Made by a program: the position numbers and the translations under genes
In this document: positions 38,494 through 47,163 of the stretch, piece after piece
Layout of the letters: the number at the start of each line of letters is the position of its first letter
Numbering within the stretch: the first letter of the stretch is position 1
The notes under the pieces: model-generated
Databases searched by the model: none
Seen by the model: only the letters and a program-made list of their open reading frames with translations
What the model was told of the DNA's origin: nothing
DNA from: Jeotgalibaca dankookensis
Lineage (GTDB): Bacteria > Bacillota > Bacilli > Lactobacillales > Aerococcaceae
DNA: 64,000 nt
Assembly: GCF_002005405.1 (NCBI RefSeq)
Contig: NZ_CP019728.1
Location: forward strand, 1,488,001 to 1,552,000
Direction of reading: 5' to 3'

Positions 38494-39021
38494 TTATGTA
38501 GTTATTCGGTAGTTTGTAATAAATTTGATGATATATTGAAAAAAAGTAATCAGTGCCATGATGGCCACAAAAATTTGTAAGAAATAAATACCTGGGACAC
38601 GAAAGAAAGCTAGGATAATGGTTAAAAAGACAAGCACAGTTGTCGCTTTACCATATTTATTGGCAGCAATAATAATCGGGGGTTTCAGACGAAGCATAAA
38701 GAAACCCAGTAAAATCTGTAACGTTTCTTTTGTTAAAATAATCCAAAAAAACCATTTTGCAATGTAACCAGCATCAACTAAGGTATAAAGAACTGATAAT
38801 TGCATCAACTTATCAGCGAAAGGATCTGCCAGTTTTCCAAACTTAGAAACAGTATCAAATTTACGAGCCAGATATCCATCGAGCACGTCTGTTAGGCTTG
38901 CTAAAATAAAAATTATAAGAGCGACCATATGAGCATACGAATTTTCGGAATAAAAAGTTAGTAAATAAACAGGTATCATCACTAATCGTAATAGGGTTAA
39001 CATATTTGGAAGCTGCTTCAT
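38494..39021 (-). CDS. pgsA: CDP-diacylglycerol-glycerol-3-phosphate phosphatidyltransferase
   Basis: Membrane enzyme for phosphatidylglycerol synthesis. The CDP-alcohol phosphotransferase signature D-x2-DG-x2-AR-x8-G-x3-D-x3-D is present as DVLDGYLARKFDTVSKFGKL followed by ADPFAD (about residues 44-69). The N-terminal MKQLPNMLTLLRLVMIPVYL is typical of PgsA. The 175-residue length is slightly short of the usual 180-190. It lies 27 bases upstream of the ABC exporter genes. Another CDP-alcohol transferase of the same family cannot be fully excluded. Confidence 0.88.
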   Translation of the reverse strand: MKQLPNMLTLLRLVMIPVYLLTFYSENSYAHMVALIIFILASLTDVLDGYLARKFDTVSKFGKLADPFADKLMQLSVLYTLVDAGYIAKWFFWIILTKETLQILLGFFMLRLKPPIIIAANKYGKATTVLVFLTIILAFFRVPGIYFLQIFVAIMALITFFQYIIKFITNYRITT

Positions 39022-39054
39022 TGGGTTCCCTCCGCTCCTATATATATTGCTGGT

Positions 39055-39083
39055 TTTATAATATCACAACTGGTAGTTGTCTA
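39055..39083 (-). promoter_or_regulatory. Promoter of pgsA
   Basis: On the minus strand TAGACA, a 17-base spacer and TATAAA, about 35 bases upstream of the pgsA start. Confidence 0.5.
39066..39080. promoter_or_regulatory. Operator-like palindrome inside the pgsA promoter
   Basis: ACAACT-GGT-AGTTGT is a perfect inverted repeat located between the predicted -10 and -35 of pgsA, in the divergent region with the NatA-like gene. The binding protein is unknown. Confidence 0.45.
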
Positions 39084-39127
39084 GAAGCTATGTCTACCAA
39101 TATGACTAGTCTTGTATAATTATTTCC

Positions 39128-39136
39128 TGTTATACT
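39128..39136 (+). promoter_or_regulatory. Extended -10 promoter of the NatAB-like genes
   Basis: TGTTATACT, an extended -10, is 42 bases upstream of the ATPase gene start; the -35 is weak. Confidence 0.55.
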
Positions 39137-39177
39137 ATAGTTATTCAAGATCATTTTGGTTTACGAGGAGGAAGAGC

Positions 39178-40077
39178 ATGTTAGAAATTAAAAATCTTCA
39201 TATATCGTTTGGAAACTTAAAAGCCGTCGACGATGTTTCATTTATCATTCAAGACGGGGAAATAATGGGGATGATTGGTCAAAATGGGGCCGGTAAAACT
39301 ACGACCTTTCGACTTATTTTAGATTTTCTAAAAGCTGATCAAGGTTCAGTTTTATGGAACGGTCATCCTTTAACAAAGGAAGATTACAATATCATTGGTT
39401 ACTTGCCCGAAGAACGCGGACTTTATCCAAAAGTATCGATAGAAGAGCAGCTTATCTACTTCGCGCAACTCCGTGGCATGACGCGTCAAGATGCAAAAGG
39501 AAAAATTGACTATTGGATGGATAAATTTCAAGTTAAGGGTAAAAAAACCGATAAAGTAAAAACTTTATCTAAAGGTAATCAACAAAAAGTACAATTAATT
39601 GCTACCCTTCTTCATCAGCCGAAACTTGTTATTTTAGATGAGCCTTTTAGCGGTCTGGATCCAGTTAATGCAAGTATCTTAGAAGCGGGTATTAAAGAAT
39701 TGCGTGACCAAGGGTCTTGTGTTATTTTTTCCAGTCATAATATGAATAATGTCGAAGAAATTTGTGATCACTTAGTTATGTTACGAAATGGTGCCCTCGT
39801 ATTAAAAGGAACGGTCTCACAAATACGTGAGCAGTTTGGGCGTACAAAATTATTTCTAGAAAGTGATCTGACTATGGAAGCTTTACAAGCTATGCCGGGT
39901 GTTAAGAATGTATTTAAAAACACAGAAGGATTTCAAGTTTTAGATTTAGAAAATCCTGATTACGGTAAAGCCATCTTTACCCAAGTGACTAAAAATGGTT
40001 ATATTGCAACCTTTAGTCAACAACCCCCTACTTTAGATGAAATTTTTCGATTGAAAGCAGGTGAAACCCATGCATAA
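39178..40077 (+). CDS. ABC transporter ATP-binding protein, NatA/YhaQ-like
   Basis: ATPase of a two-gene ABC exporter. The 299-residue protein has Walker A GMIGQNGAGKTTTFRLILDFL (about residues 31-51), GYLPEERGLYPKVSIEEQL typical of the NatA/YhaQ group, signature LSKGNQQKVQLIATLLHQP and Walker B LVILDEPFSGLDP. GAGGAGGAAG precedes the ATG at 39178; the 22 codons further upstream overlap the promoter and are rejected. It is coupled to the permease gene, which starts eight bases before its stop. Confidence 0.92.
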   Translation: MLEIKNLHISFGNLKAVDDVSFIIQDGEIMGMIGQNGAGKTTTFRLILDFLKADQGSVLWNGHPLTKEDYNIIGYLPEERGLYPKVSIEEQLIYFAQLRGMTRQDAKGKIDYWMDKFQVKGKKTDKVKTLSKGNQQKVQLIATLLHQPKLVILDEPFSGLDPVNASILEAGIKELRDQGSCVIFSSHNMNNVEEICDHLVMLRNGALVLKGTVSQIREQFGRTKLFLESDLTMEALQAMPGVKNVFKNTEGFQVLDLENPDYGKAIFTQVTKNGYIATFSQQPPTLDEIFRLKAGETHA

Positions 40078-41314
40078 ATTTTGGGTTATCGTTGGCCAAG
40101 TTTACAAAAAAAATGTAAAATCTTTTGGTTTTTTAACCATGATTTTGAGTCCGATTATTCTTCTTGGTATCATTGCGGCCATTCTTACCTTTGTTGAAAA
40201 TACAGAAACAGAAATACCTGTCATCGCTGTTTTTTCGGAAATGGATGCTGTCACAGAAACGATTCAAAATGAATCGGAATATTTTAAAGTGGATTCCAAT
40301 ATCCAATCGGTAGCTGAAGCTGAAGACGCTCTTGCAGTTGAAGAAATAGATGGCTACTTAACAGTCTCTCAAATAGATAATCAGTTATCGGCCACTTACA
40401 ACCAAACTCCCGATGCTGCTTTTATGGATATAGAGCATTTAAATATCCTTCTTTCAAATATACAACTTGAGATGCAAGCTAGTCGTTTAAGTCTTCCAGC
40501 AGAAACAATTACAAGTCTACTCACTCCACCGCTCATAGAAAAGAAAACCATCTCGATTGAGGACGGAGAAATAACGGAAGGAGATTCCTTAAGACAGAAT
40601 TTAAAGATTGGAGCAGCTTATGGTATTAGTATTGCCATCTTTATGTTTATCATGACCTACTCTAGTATTATTGCCGAAGAAATTGCTTCTGAAAAAGGAA
40701 CCCGTATTATGGAAGTTATTTTATCAAGTGTAAATGCAACCACACATTTCTTTGGTAAACTCGTAGCGATTTTTCTCATTTGTCTCACCCAAATTTTGGC
40801 TTATTTGATAATCGGACTCATTGCTTTTCAATTTGACCGTGTCAAAAGCTTACTGTCAGCCGGGGTTAATCTTTTTGAAACACTCAAATTAGTAGCTGGA
40901 ACATCTCTTTATTACTTTTTAATGGGAATTTCTCTTTACGCAGTTATTGCGGCTTTTTTAGGTTCGCTCGTATCTAAGATTGAGGATGTTTCCAAAGCCG
41001 TCACTCCTATTGTCTTTACAGCTTTAATTGGTTTTTACGGCGGTATGTTTGCTCTCGTAAACACAACTCATCCAATTATTAAAATCGGCTCACATATTCC
41101 TCTCTTTACGCCATTTATTATGCCCTTTCGAATTGCCGCCGAAACAGCAACCTCTTTTGAAGTCGGTATTTCGATGTTAGTTATGTTCCTTTTTACAATC
41201 TTTGTAACAATCGTCTCGCTGATCCTTTACCGTTCTAATGTTTTGATTTATTCAGATTCGGGCATGTTTAAAACAATTAAAACATCTTTTAGAAATATCC
41301 GTAACGAACGCTAA
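40070..41314 (+). CDS. ABC-2 type permease, NatB/YhaP-like
   Basis: Membrane partner of the preceding ATPase, 414 residues. One N-terminal helix (about 19-42) is followed by a large extracytoplasmic domain (residues 45-180), then five to six helices, the layout of NatB/YhaP permeases (IAEEIASEKGTRIMEVILSS is the family EKGTR motif). Members export sodium or unknown compounds. The ATG at 40070 overlaps the ATPase stop; a GTG three codons earlier has no better site. It ends at a strong terminator. Confidence 0.9.
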   Translation: MHKFWVIVGQVYKKNVKSFGFLTMILSPIILLGIIAAILTFVENTETEIPVIAVFSEMDAVTETIQNESEYFKVDSNIQSVAEAEDALAVEEIDGYLTVSQIDNQLSATYNQTPDAAFMDIEHLNILLSNIQLEMQASRLSLPAETITSLLTPPLIEKKTISIEDGEITEGDSLRQNLKIGAAYGISIAIFMFIMTYSSIIAEEIASEKGTRIMEVILSSVNATTHFFGKLVAIFLICLTQILAYLIIGLIAFQFDRVKSLLSAGVNLFETLKLVAGTSLYYFLMGISLYAVIAAFLGSLVSKIEDVSKAVTPIVFTALIGFYGGMFALVNTTHPIIKIGSHIPLFTPFIMPFRIAAETATSFEVGISMLVMFLFTIFVTIVSLILYRSNVLIYSDSGMFKTIKTSFRNIRNER

Positions 41315-41353
41315 TAAAAAAAGAACCAATATAAAATGATTGGTTCTTTTTTT
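41315..41353. terminator. Bidirectional terminator between the NatB-like gene and yidD
   Basis: AAAAAAAGAACCAAT and ATTGGTTCTTTTTTT pair around ATAAAATG; it can serve both convergent genes. Confidence 0.92.
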
Positions 41354-41361
41354 GAATAGTT

Positions 41362-41679
41362 TTAATCTTCAGCCATTTCTTTTAAAGTGTGATTAACACG
41401 TTGCTCTAACTCTTGGCGCATCGCGTCCATTTGTTCATTTGCATCTGGGTTTCTCCGAAGCGTAAATTTTTTCGGCACAGGATCAAAACCACCTTTTACA
41501 AATGGTTGACAGCGCAGTATCCGGGCTGCCCCCATGGCACTTCCTTTAGCTGCTCCGTGCTTTTCAATCGCTTCAATCATGTAGTGCGAACAGGTTGGAT
41601 AATAACGGCAACTAGGGGGGAACAAAGGCGAAACATGTTTTTGATACCCTTTTACACCCTTAATTAGTATTTTTTTCAT
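41362..41679 (-). CDS. yidD: Membrane protein insertion efficiency factor YidD
   Basis: Small membrane-associated protein of 105 residues (usually 70-90). The family signature [20 protein letters not shown], then [12 protein letters not shown] and [17 protein letters not shown], is complete, with its conserved cysteines. It assists YidC-dependent insertion. The C-terminal 30 residues are an extra charged tail. A single-gene unit with a terminator on each side. Confidence 0.95.
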   Translation of the reverse strand: MKKILIKGVKGYQKHVSPLFPPSCRYYPTCSHYMIEAIEKHGAAKGSAMGAARILRCQPFVKGGFDPVPKKFTLRRNPDANEQMDAMRQELEQRVNHTLKEMAED

Positions 41680-41763
41680 TCGTAACTTCCTTTCTGCTTA
41701 CTTATTATAACCTGTTTGTAGAATCCTGTCAGTTTTAGAGATTATAAATTATTTTGCTTACAT

Positions 41764-41794
41764 AAAAAAAACTGACTTGGCAGTCAGTTTTTTT
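41764..41794. terminator. Terminator after the Na/Pi cotransporter gene
   Basis: AAAAAAACTGACT and AGTCAGTTTTTTT pair around TGGC, flanked by T-runs on both strands. Confidence 0.92.
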
Positions 41795-41796
41795 AT

Positions 41797-43500
41797 TTAG
41801 TTATCCAATTGTTCCCCAATAGCAGCAGATTTAGCAGCCAAGAACGGGTAGCGGAAACCAAGTGCATGTTGTGCAATTTTAACCGTATGATCACTCATTC
41901 GCTCAAGGTTTGAGACAATATCAACGAACATGATACCATCCGATGGTCGGCCAACCCCTTTGTTCAAACGACGAATGTACTTACTACGTAAGTGAGATTC
42001 GATTGAGTTAATTTCTTTTTCGCGTTTTAGAACATTGCTTGCTAGACTATAAGAGTTTCTAGTAAAGGAGGCAACTGATTCTTGAATATTCAATTCCACT
42101 AATTGGAACATCCGAACTAAGTCTTCATCATAGAAAACTTCGTTTTCAGAAGTCTTATCATTATTTTTAGAGCTCCGTTTTGCTAATTTATTGCCTTCAT
42201 TAATATTTTTTAAGATATTTTCACCATGATCTCCAATACGCTCTAGGTACTTGGTAATATCAAGCATAGAGGAATGCTCGTTTGATTTAGCTAAAGGAAG
42301 TTCCTCACTCCCGATAATCATCAAGTATTCAGTTAATTTCATATCAATGTCATTAATAACTTCTTCTAATTTCATGGCTTTATCAAATGAAGCCTCTTCG
42401 TTATTTTCAAAATACTTAAACACTTCTCGAAATTCATCGGTTACAACATCGGCCATATGACCAATTTCTACTTTAACTTGGTTGAGTGCCATAATAGGCG
42501 ATGAAGAAATAAGCGAATAATCCAAACGAGTATCATCGTAACCAATAACTTCAATTTCACCAGGCACTATCCGAGTAACTAATTTCGCTATACTATTAAT
42601 AAACCACATTTGAATGAGAACATTCGTTAAATTAAATAATCCATGTGCAAATGCTAGTTGCATAGCTGGTTTAAGATTAAATGCTTCCGAAATCATAACA
42701 ATGAGAGATGTAAATGGACTCAATAAAATCATGACTATAATGGTTCCGATTAAATTAAATACGACATGTGAAGCTGATGCTCGTTTGGCTACAACGCTTG
42801 TACCAAGAGCAGCTAAAATGGCTGTAATAGTCGTCCCAATGTTACTACCAAACAAAATTGGAAGTGCTGCTTGTAAGGTCATTGATCCAGCTCCATACAT
42901 TTCTTGAACAATCCCGATAGTTGCACTGGAGCTTTGAACAATCAGCGTTAAAAAAGTTCCGACTGATACGCCCAGTAAAGGACTGCCAGAAAGGGTTAAC
43001 ATAAGCTCTTTAAATTGGGGTAATGTTTCTAAGGGAGATAAACCATTCCCCATGAGTTCTAATCCAAAAAACAGGGCTCCAAACCCAAAAATAACTTCGC
43101 CCATACTTTTCACATAGGTTTTTTTCGAGAAAAAGAGAAAGGCTGATCCAAGTGCCATAATCGGTAAGGCGTATTCGCCAATACTAATCCCAATGATGAA
43201 GGCTGTAACGGTTGTCCCAATATTGGATCCCATGATAACCCCGATAGCTTGTTTTAAGGACATAAAACCTGCACTAACTAATCCAACCGTTAATACGGTA
43301 GTTGCTGAGCTACTTTGAATTAGCACCGTCACAATGACACCGGCCAAAATGGCACGAAATGGTGTTGAGGTAAATTTATTCAAAATCGAACGAAGATTAT
43401 CTCCAGCTGCTTTTTGTAAACCATCTCCCATAAAATTCAATCCAAATAGAAAAATTCCTAAACCACCCAAAAACTCAAAAAGCATTTGTTGGATATTCAC
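41797..43500 (-). CDS. Na+/phosphate cotransporter with C-terminal PhoU-like domain
   Basis: NptA-type sodium-dependent phosphate carrier of 567 residues. Two inverted PNaS repeats carry QSSSATTVLTVGLVSAG and QSSSATIGIVQEM, each followed by GSNIGTTVTA or GSNIGTTITA. After about nine helices, residues 330-567 form a cytoplasmic PhoU-like helical domain (ISSSPIMALNQVKVEIGHMA, YLERIGDHGENI, DIVSNLERMSDHTVKIAQHA). It is monocistronic. In many lactic acid bacteria this is an alternative phosphate uptake route beside Pst. Confidence 0.93.
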   Translation of the reverse strand: MNIQQMLFEFLGGLGIFLFGLNFMGDGLQKAAGDNLRSILNKFTSTPFRAILAGVIVTVLIQSSSATTVLTVGLVSAGFMSLKQAIGVIMGSNIGTTVTAFIIGISIGEYALPIMALGSAFLFFSKKTYVKSMGEVIFGFGALFFGLELMGNGLSPLETLPQFKELMLTLSGSPLLGVSVGTFLTLIVQSSSATIGIVQEMYGAGSMTLQAALPILFGSNIGTTITAILAALGTSVVAKRASASHVVFNLIGTIIVMILLSPFTSLIVMISEAFNLKPAMQLAFAHGLFNLTNVLIQMWFINSIAKLVTRIVPGEIEVIGYDDTRLDYSLISSSPIMALNQVKVEIGHMADVVTDEFREVFKYFENNEEASFDKAMKLEEVINDIDMKLTEYLMIIGSEELPLAKSNEHSSMLDITKYLERIGDHGENILKNINEGNKLAKRSSKNNDKTSENEVFYDEDLVRMFQLVELNIQESVASFTRNSYSLASNVLKREKEINSIESHLRSKYIRRLNKGVGRPSDGIMFVDIVSNLERMSDHTVKIAQHALGFRYPFLAAKSAAIGEQLDN

Positions 43501-43589
43501 ACTTTAAACCTCCAATTACATTTTTAGCTATTATAGCGTCCTGCATAAATGCATTACCCCTATTCTAACTGTTCCAATCAAAATTAAAA

Positions 43590-43632
43590 AGGTAATTATG
43601 AAGAAAAAGTTTTTTTTACTTCATAATAACCC
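43590..43632 (-). terminator. AT-rich hairpin after the aminotransferase gene
   Basis: GGTTATTATGAAG and CTTCATAATTACC (minus strand) pair across an A/T-rich loop. It lies just past the stop of the aminotransferase; terminator function is uncertain. Confidence 0.4.
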
Positions 43633-43640
43633 CCCTCTTA

Positions 43641-44804
43641 CTACTTACGTAAACGTAAAATAAAGTTTTCAATTCGGTTAAATGCCTCTTTTAATTCTTC
43701 AATTGAATAAGCATAAGAAATCCGAACATATCCTTCTCCGGATTCACCAAAGGCACTGCCTGGCACAACTGCTACTTTCTCTTCTTGAACGAGTTGGGTC
43801 GCAAAAGCTTCAGAAGTCAGTTCGAATTCAGAAATGTTAGGAAAAATATAAAAAGCGCCAAACGGTTCAAAACAAGGGATACCTAATTCTTTTACGCGAC
43901 TCATTAAGTAGCGTCTTCTCTGGTTATAACTTTCGCGCATCTCATCCACTTGGCAATCACAATCTCTTAAAGCAACAATACCGGCATACTGGCTAGTAGT
44001 CGGAGCAGCCATAATTGCAAATTGGTGTATTTTAGTCATGGCTTGAATTATTTTTTGAGGACCAACTGCATAACCCAATCGCCATCCTGTCATTGCAAAT
44101 CCTTTTGAGAATCCGTTAATCACAATTGTTCTGTCTCGCATACCATGGAGTGTAGCGATACTGATATGTTGATGATGGTAAGAAAGCTCGCTATAAATTT
44201 CATCACTAATCACATATAAGTCATGGGCAATAACTAAATCTGCAATAGCTTGTAAATCTTCTTTTTCCATGACGGCTCCAGTTGGGTTATTAGGATAAGA
44301 CAAAATCAGAACTTTTGTTTTTGAAGTTATCACGGCTTCTAACTCTTCTTTTTGTAAGCGAAAATTATAGCGCTCCTGCAAATCAATTGTGACCGCAACG
44401 CCATCAGCCAAAGAAACACAAGGAACATAAGAAACGTAACTAGGCTCGGGCACAATCACTTCGTCGCCTGGGTCTAACATGGCCCGCAAAGCTAAATCAA
44501 TTGCTTCACTGCCTCCCACGGTTACTAAAATTTCTTCATTAGGATTATAAGATAGCTGACAGCGTCGACTTAGATATCGACTAATTTCTTCACGTAAAGC
44601 CATCAAGCCAGCATTCGCCGTATAGTAAGTATAACCTTTTTGTAAGGTGTACATGCCTTCTTCTCGAACCAACCAAGGTGTATCAAAATCTGGTTCCCCT
44701 ACTCCTAAGGAAATAACACCTGGAATTTCACTGGCAATCTCAAAAAAGCGGCGAATACCAGATGGTTTAATTGTCTCTACCTTTTTGTTTAAAGGATCTC
44801 TCAT
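43641..44804 (-). CDS. PLP-dependent class I aminotransferase
   Basis: Fold-type I aminotransferase of 387 residues resembling PatA/aromatic or alanine aminotransferases. Motifs are SLGVGEPDFDTPWLVREEG, YTANAGLMALREEI, LSYPNNPTGAVM, the PLP-lysine in NGFSKGFAMTGWRLGYAVG and the carboxylate Arg in EGYVRISYAYS. The substrate pair is not certain. It overlaps an upstream Lrp/AsnC regulator gene by four bases, which suggests that an amino acid signal controls the pair. Confidence 0.9.
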   Translation of the reverse strand: MRDPLNKKVETIKPSGIRRFFEIASEIPGVISLGVGEPDFDTPWLVREEGMYTLQKGYTYYTANAGLMALREEISRYLSRRCQLSYNPNEEILVTVGGSEAIDLALRAMLDPGDEVIVPEPSYVSYVPCVSLADGVAVTIDLQERYNFRLQKEELEAVITSKTKVLILSYPNNPTGAVMEKEDLQAIADLVIAHDLYVISDEIYSELSYHHQHISIATLHGMRDRTIVINGFSKGFAMTGWRLGYAVGPQKIIQAMTKIHQFAIMAAPTTSQYAGIVALRDCDCQVDEMRESYNQRRRYLMSRVKELGIPCFEPFGAFYIFPNISEFELTSEAFATQLVQEEKVAVVPGSAFGESGEGYVRISYAYSIEELKEAFNRIENFILRLRK

Positions 44805-45295
44805 GGCGTTACCACCATGCGCTTATCTTTTTCATCGTCAACTAGAACAAGTCCATGATCCTTATAGCGCTTTAAAATAAAATGAGTAGCTGTTGCTTGT
44901 ACTTCTTCAATTGTAGATAACCGCGATGAAACAAATGCAGCAATCTCTTTCATGGGGGCTTTCCGCATTTCTACAAGGAGGTCGTAAGCACCTGACATCA
45001 AGTAAACCGCATCCACTTCTGGATACTGGTAGACCCGTTCTGCAATTTTATCAAAACCCAAGCCTCGTTGCGGATTAACTTTTAGTTCAATAACAGCAGA
45101 TACTTCGTCGTCCGATACTTTTTCCCAATTAACAAGCGTATGGTAACCACTAATAATTTTTTCAGTTTCTAGCTTTTCTATGATACTTGTCACTGTGGAA
45201 ACTTCTAAGTCGAGCATCACAGCAATTTCCTGGTTACTTAAACGGCTATTCTTTTCAATGATTTTCAATATCTGTTCTTCTGTTTTTCGAGTCAT
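44801..45295 (-). CDS. Lrp/AsnC-family transcriptional regulator
   Basis: A 164-residue regulator with an N-terminal helix-turn-helix (EEQILKIIEKNSRLSNQEIA, LEVSTVTSIIEKLE) and a C-terminal RAM/AsnC ligand-binding domain (AVIELKVNPQRGLGFDKIAE, AVYLMSGAYDLLVEM). The frame opens eight codons earlier, but AAAGGAG lies inside that stretch, so 45295 is the start. Coupling to the aminotransferase suggests it senses an amino acid. Confidence 0.9.
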   Translation of the reverse strand: MTRKTEEQILKIIEKNSRLSNQEIAVMLDLEVSTVTSIIEKLETEKIISGYHTLVNWEKVSDDEVSAVIELKVNPQRGLGFDKIAERVYQYPEVDAVYLMSGAYDLLVEMRKAPMKEIAAFVSSRLSTIEEVQATATHFILKRYKDHGLVLVDDEKDKRMVVTP

Positions 45296-45399
45296 GGGAC
45301 CGATCTCCTTTGCAATCACATCATATAACCAAAATCGCTCTCATTTTAGCACCGTCCAACCTGATTAGCAATAGGGGGAATTATCATTTTAATAATAAA

Positions 45400-45423
45400 A
45401 AACTCCGACATGAGTCGGAGTTT
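45400..45423 (-). terminator. Terminator after the carbamate kinase gene
   Basis: AACTCCGAC and GTCGGAGTT pair around ATGA; the minus strand continues into TTTTTATTATT. It is 14 bases past the stop. Confidence 0.85.
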
Positions 45424-45437
45424 CTTAAGTATTTTAA

Positions 45438-46379
45438 TTATTTTACAACTGTTGTAACGTCGCCTTCGCCTGAGAATAGTTTGTTTGCATTTTCTAAAGA
45501 GGTAATGATTGCTTTCCCGTTTTTAGAGTTTTCAACAAACTCGATAGCTGCTTCAACTTTAGGAAGCATACTTCCTGGTGCGAATTGGTCTTCGGAAATA
45601 TATTTCTTTAATTCCGCAACTGTAACATCTTCTAATTTTGTTTGGTCTGGTTTGCCCCAGTTAACAAAGACGTTATTAACGCCTGTCAAGATAATAAGGT
45701 AATCCGCATCAACTAACTCTGCAAGTTTTGAGGCAGCAAAGTCTTTATCAATAACTGCTTCAATTCCTTTGTAGCCTTTTCCTTCTGAAACAACAGGAAT
45801 TCCGCCACCACCAGCTGAGATTGTTACAAAACCACTGTTTATCAATGATTCTACAACTGGATACTCAACAATGTTTTGTGGTTTTGGTGACGCCACAACT
45901 TTACGCCAGCCACGTCCTGCATCTTCAACGAAAGTTCCATTACCTTGATCCATTTCAGTTTTTGCATCTTCTTCACTCAAGAAAGGTCCAATAGGTTTTG
46001 TAGGGTTCTCAAAAGCAGAATCTTTAGGATCTACTTGAACTTGTGTCACTAAAGAAACCACTTGTTTTTCAATACCTTCATCTGCAAGTGCTTGACGCAT
46101 TGCATTTTGTAACCAGTAACCGATACTTCCTTGTGTCATCGCTACAAGTGAATCTAACTCAAATGCTGGATTTTTTTCTGAATCTGCTGCAGCATTTTGT
46201 AGAAGTAAGTTCCCAACTTGTGGACCATTACCGTGAGTAACGATTAAATCATGACCGTCTTGGACAAAATTTACTAAATATTCTGCTGTTTGACGGACTG
46301 CATCTTTTTGAGCTTTAGCTGTGGGTACATCAGTTAAAATAGCATTGCCACCTAAAGCTACAACGATTTTTTTTGACAT
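45438..46379 (-). CDS. arcC: Carbamate kinase
   Basis: Makes ATP and carbamate (ammonia plus carbon dioxide) from carbamoyl phosphate and ADP. The 313-residue sequence shows [66 protein letters not shown] and [15 protein letters not shown], the complete family pattern. No arginine deiminase or ornithine carbamoyltransferase gene is nearby. Instead the upstream partner is a DUF2877 (AllH-like) gene, so this copy more likely belonged to an oxamate/allantoin-type catabolic set (AllK role) than to the arginine pathway. Its original upstream promoter may have been displaced by the IS. Confidence 0.93.
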   Translation of the reverse strand: MSKKIVVALGGNAILTDVPTAKAQKDAVRQTAEYLVNFVQDGHDLIVTHGNGPQVGNLLLQNAAADSEKNPAFELDSLVAMTQGSIGYWLQNAMRQALADEGIEKQVVSLVTQVQVDPKDSAFENPTKPIGPFLSEEDAKTEMDQGNGTFVEDAGRGWRKVVASPKPQNIVEYPVVESLINSGFVTISAGGGGIPVVSEGKGYKGIEAVIDKDFAASKLAELVDADYLIILTGVNNVFVNWGKPDQTKLEDVTVAELKKYISEDQFAPGSMLPKVEAAIEFVENSKNGKAIITSLENANKLFSGEGDVTTVVK

Positions 46380-46408
46380 GAATGTTAATCTCCTTTGTAA
46401 TTATCTAT

Positions 46409-47163
46409 TTATAAAGACAAACCAAAAAGTGTATCCCAACCTGAACTATGTCCATATTTTGAAATGGCTTCAATCAATGTGTCCCATTTATCCCATTCTT
46501 CTGCTTTAATAGCTTGGAATAGATTAACAAAGTGTGAACTTGTGTAGCCTTTAAGTAAGGCCTGATAATAGGCAACACTTACTTCAGTTGTTTGGACCAC
46601 ATCTAGTTTTTCTCTTAAAATCGAAAGCCATTCATCATTGCCTCCAAAAGCTATCAAGCCAAGTAATATTCCCATCAGCATATCATCACCGCTAGGAGTC
46701 AGACCCTGACCCCTCCCGATGAAGTGATGAATAAATATTTCTTGAAAATCTCTATCACCTAGGTTTGCAAGAACATACTTCTCTGTTAGTATACAACTTC
46801 TTTCACTCAAATAAAAGTCTGTTTTTTCTAAAAATGATAACTTTTGAAACTTATTAATCACAAATCTAGGTAAAGTGTCTATTTGAGGTACACGGCAATC
46901 GAACTCAAAAAACAAGTTTGTATCAATCGTGAAAACTTTTTGACGCGTATAAATCGTAAACGTTTTATTACGCCAACGCACACGATTACCAACTTCAACT
47001 GCTTGAATAAGTTCCATTACCAAAGACTCGGGAAGGGTTATACCAAAAGCAGAAACCCCTTCACTATCTTTTCCTATATGAATTAATTGTTTCTGAAATA
47101 TAAGGTTAAAACTAGTGTTGAAAACTGAATGAATCGTTCCAACTGCTTTATCAGAAATAACAT
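46409..47163 (-). pseudogene. allH: DUF2877 (AllH-like) gene, start replaced by an IS
   Basis: About 251 codons of a DUF2877 protein remain. The near-N-terminal AVGTIHSVFNTSFNLIF and the conserved GRGQGLTPSGDDMLMGILLG are both visible, so only a few initial residues are lost. DUF2877 includes AllH, a subunit of oxamate carbamoyltransferase (AllFGH). There is no ATG, GTG or TTG in frame near the IS junction; the coding frame instead continues unbroken from the IS1182 transposase. It may therefore be expressed only as a fusion or not at all. It is separated from carbamate kinase by 29 bases. Confidence 0.85.

Noticed and set aside
45438-46379. Arginine deiminase pathway
   Set aside because: Only a carbamate kinase is present; arcA, arcB and arcD are absent nearby, and the partner gene is DUF2877.
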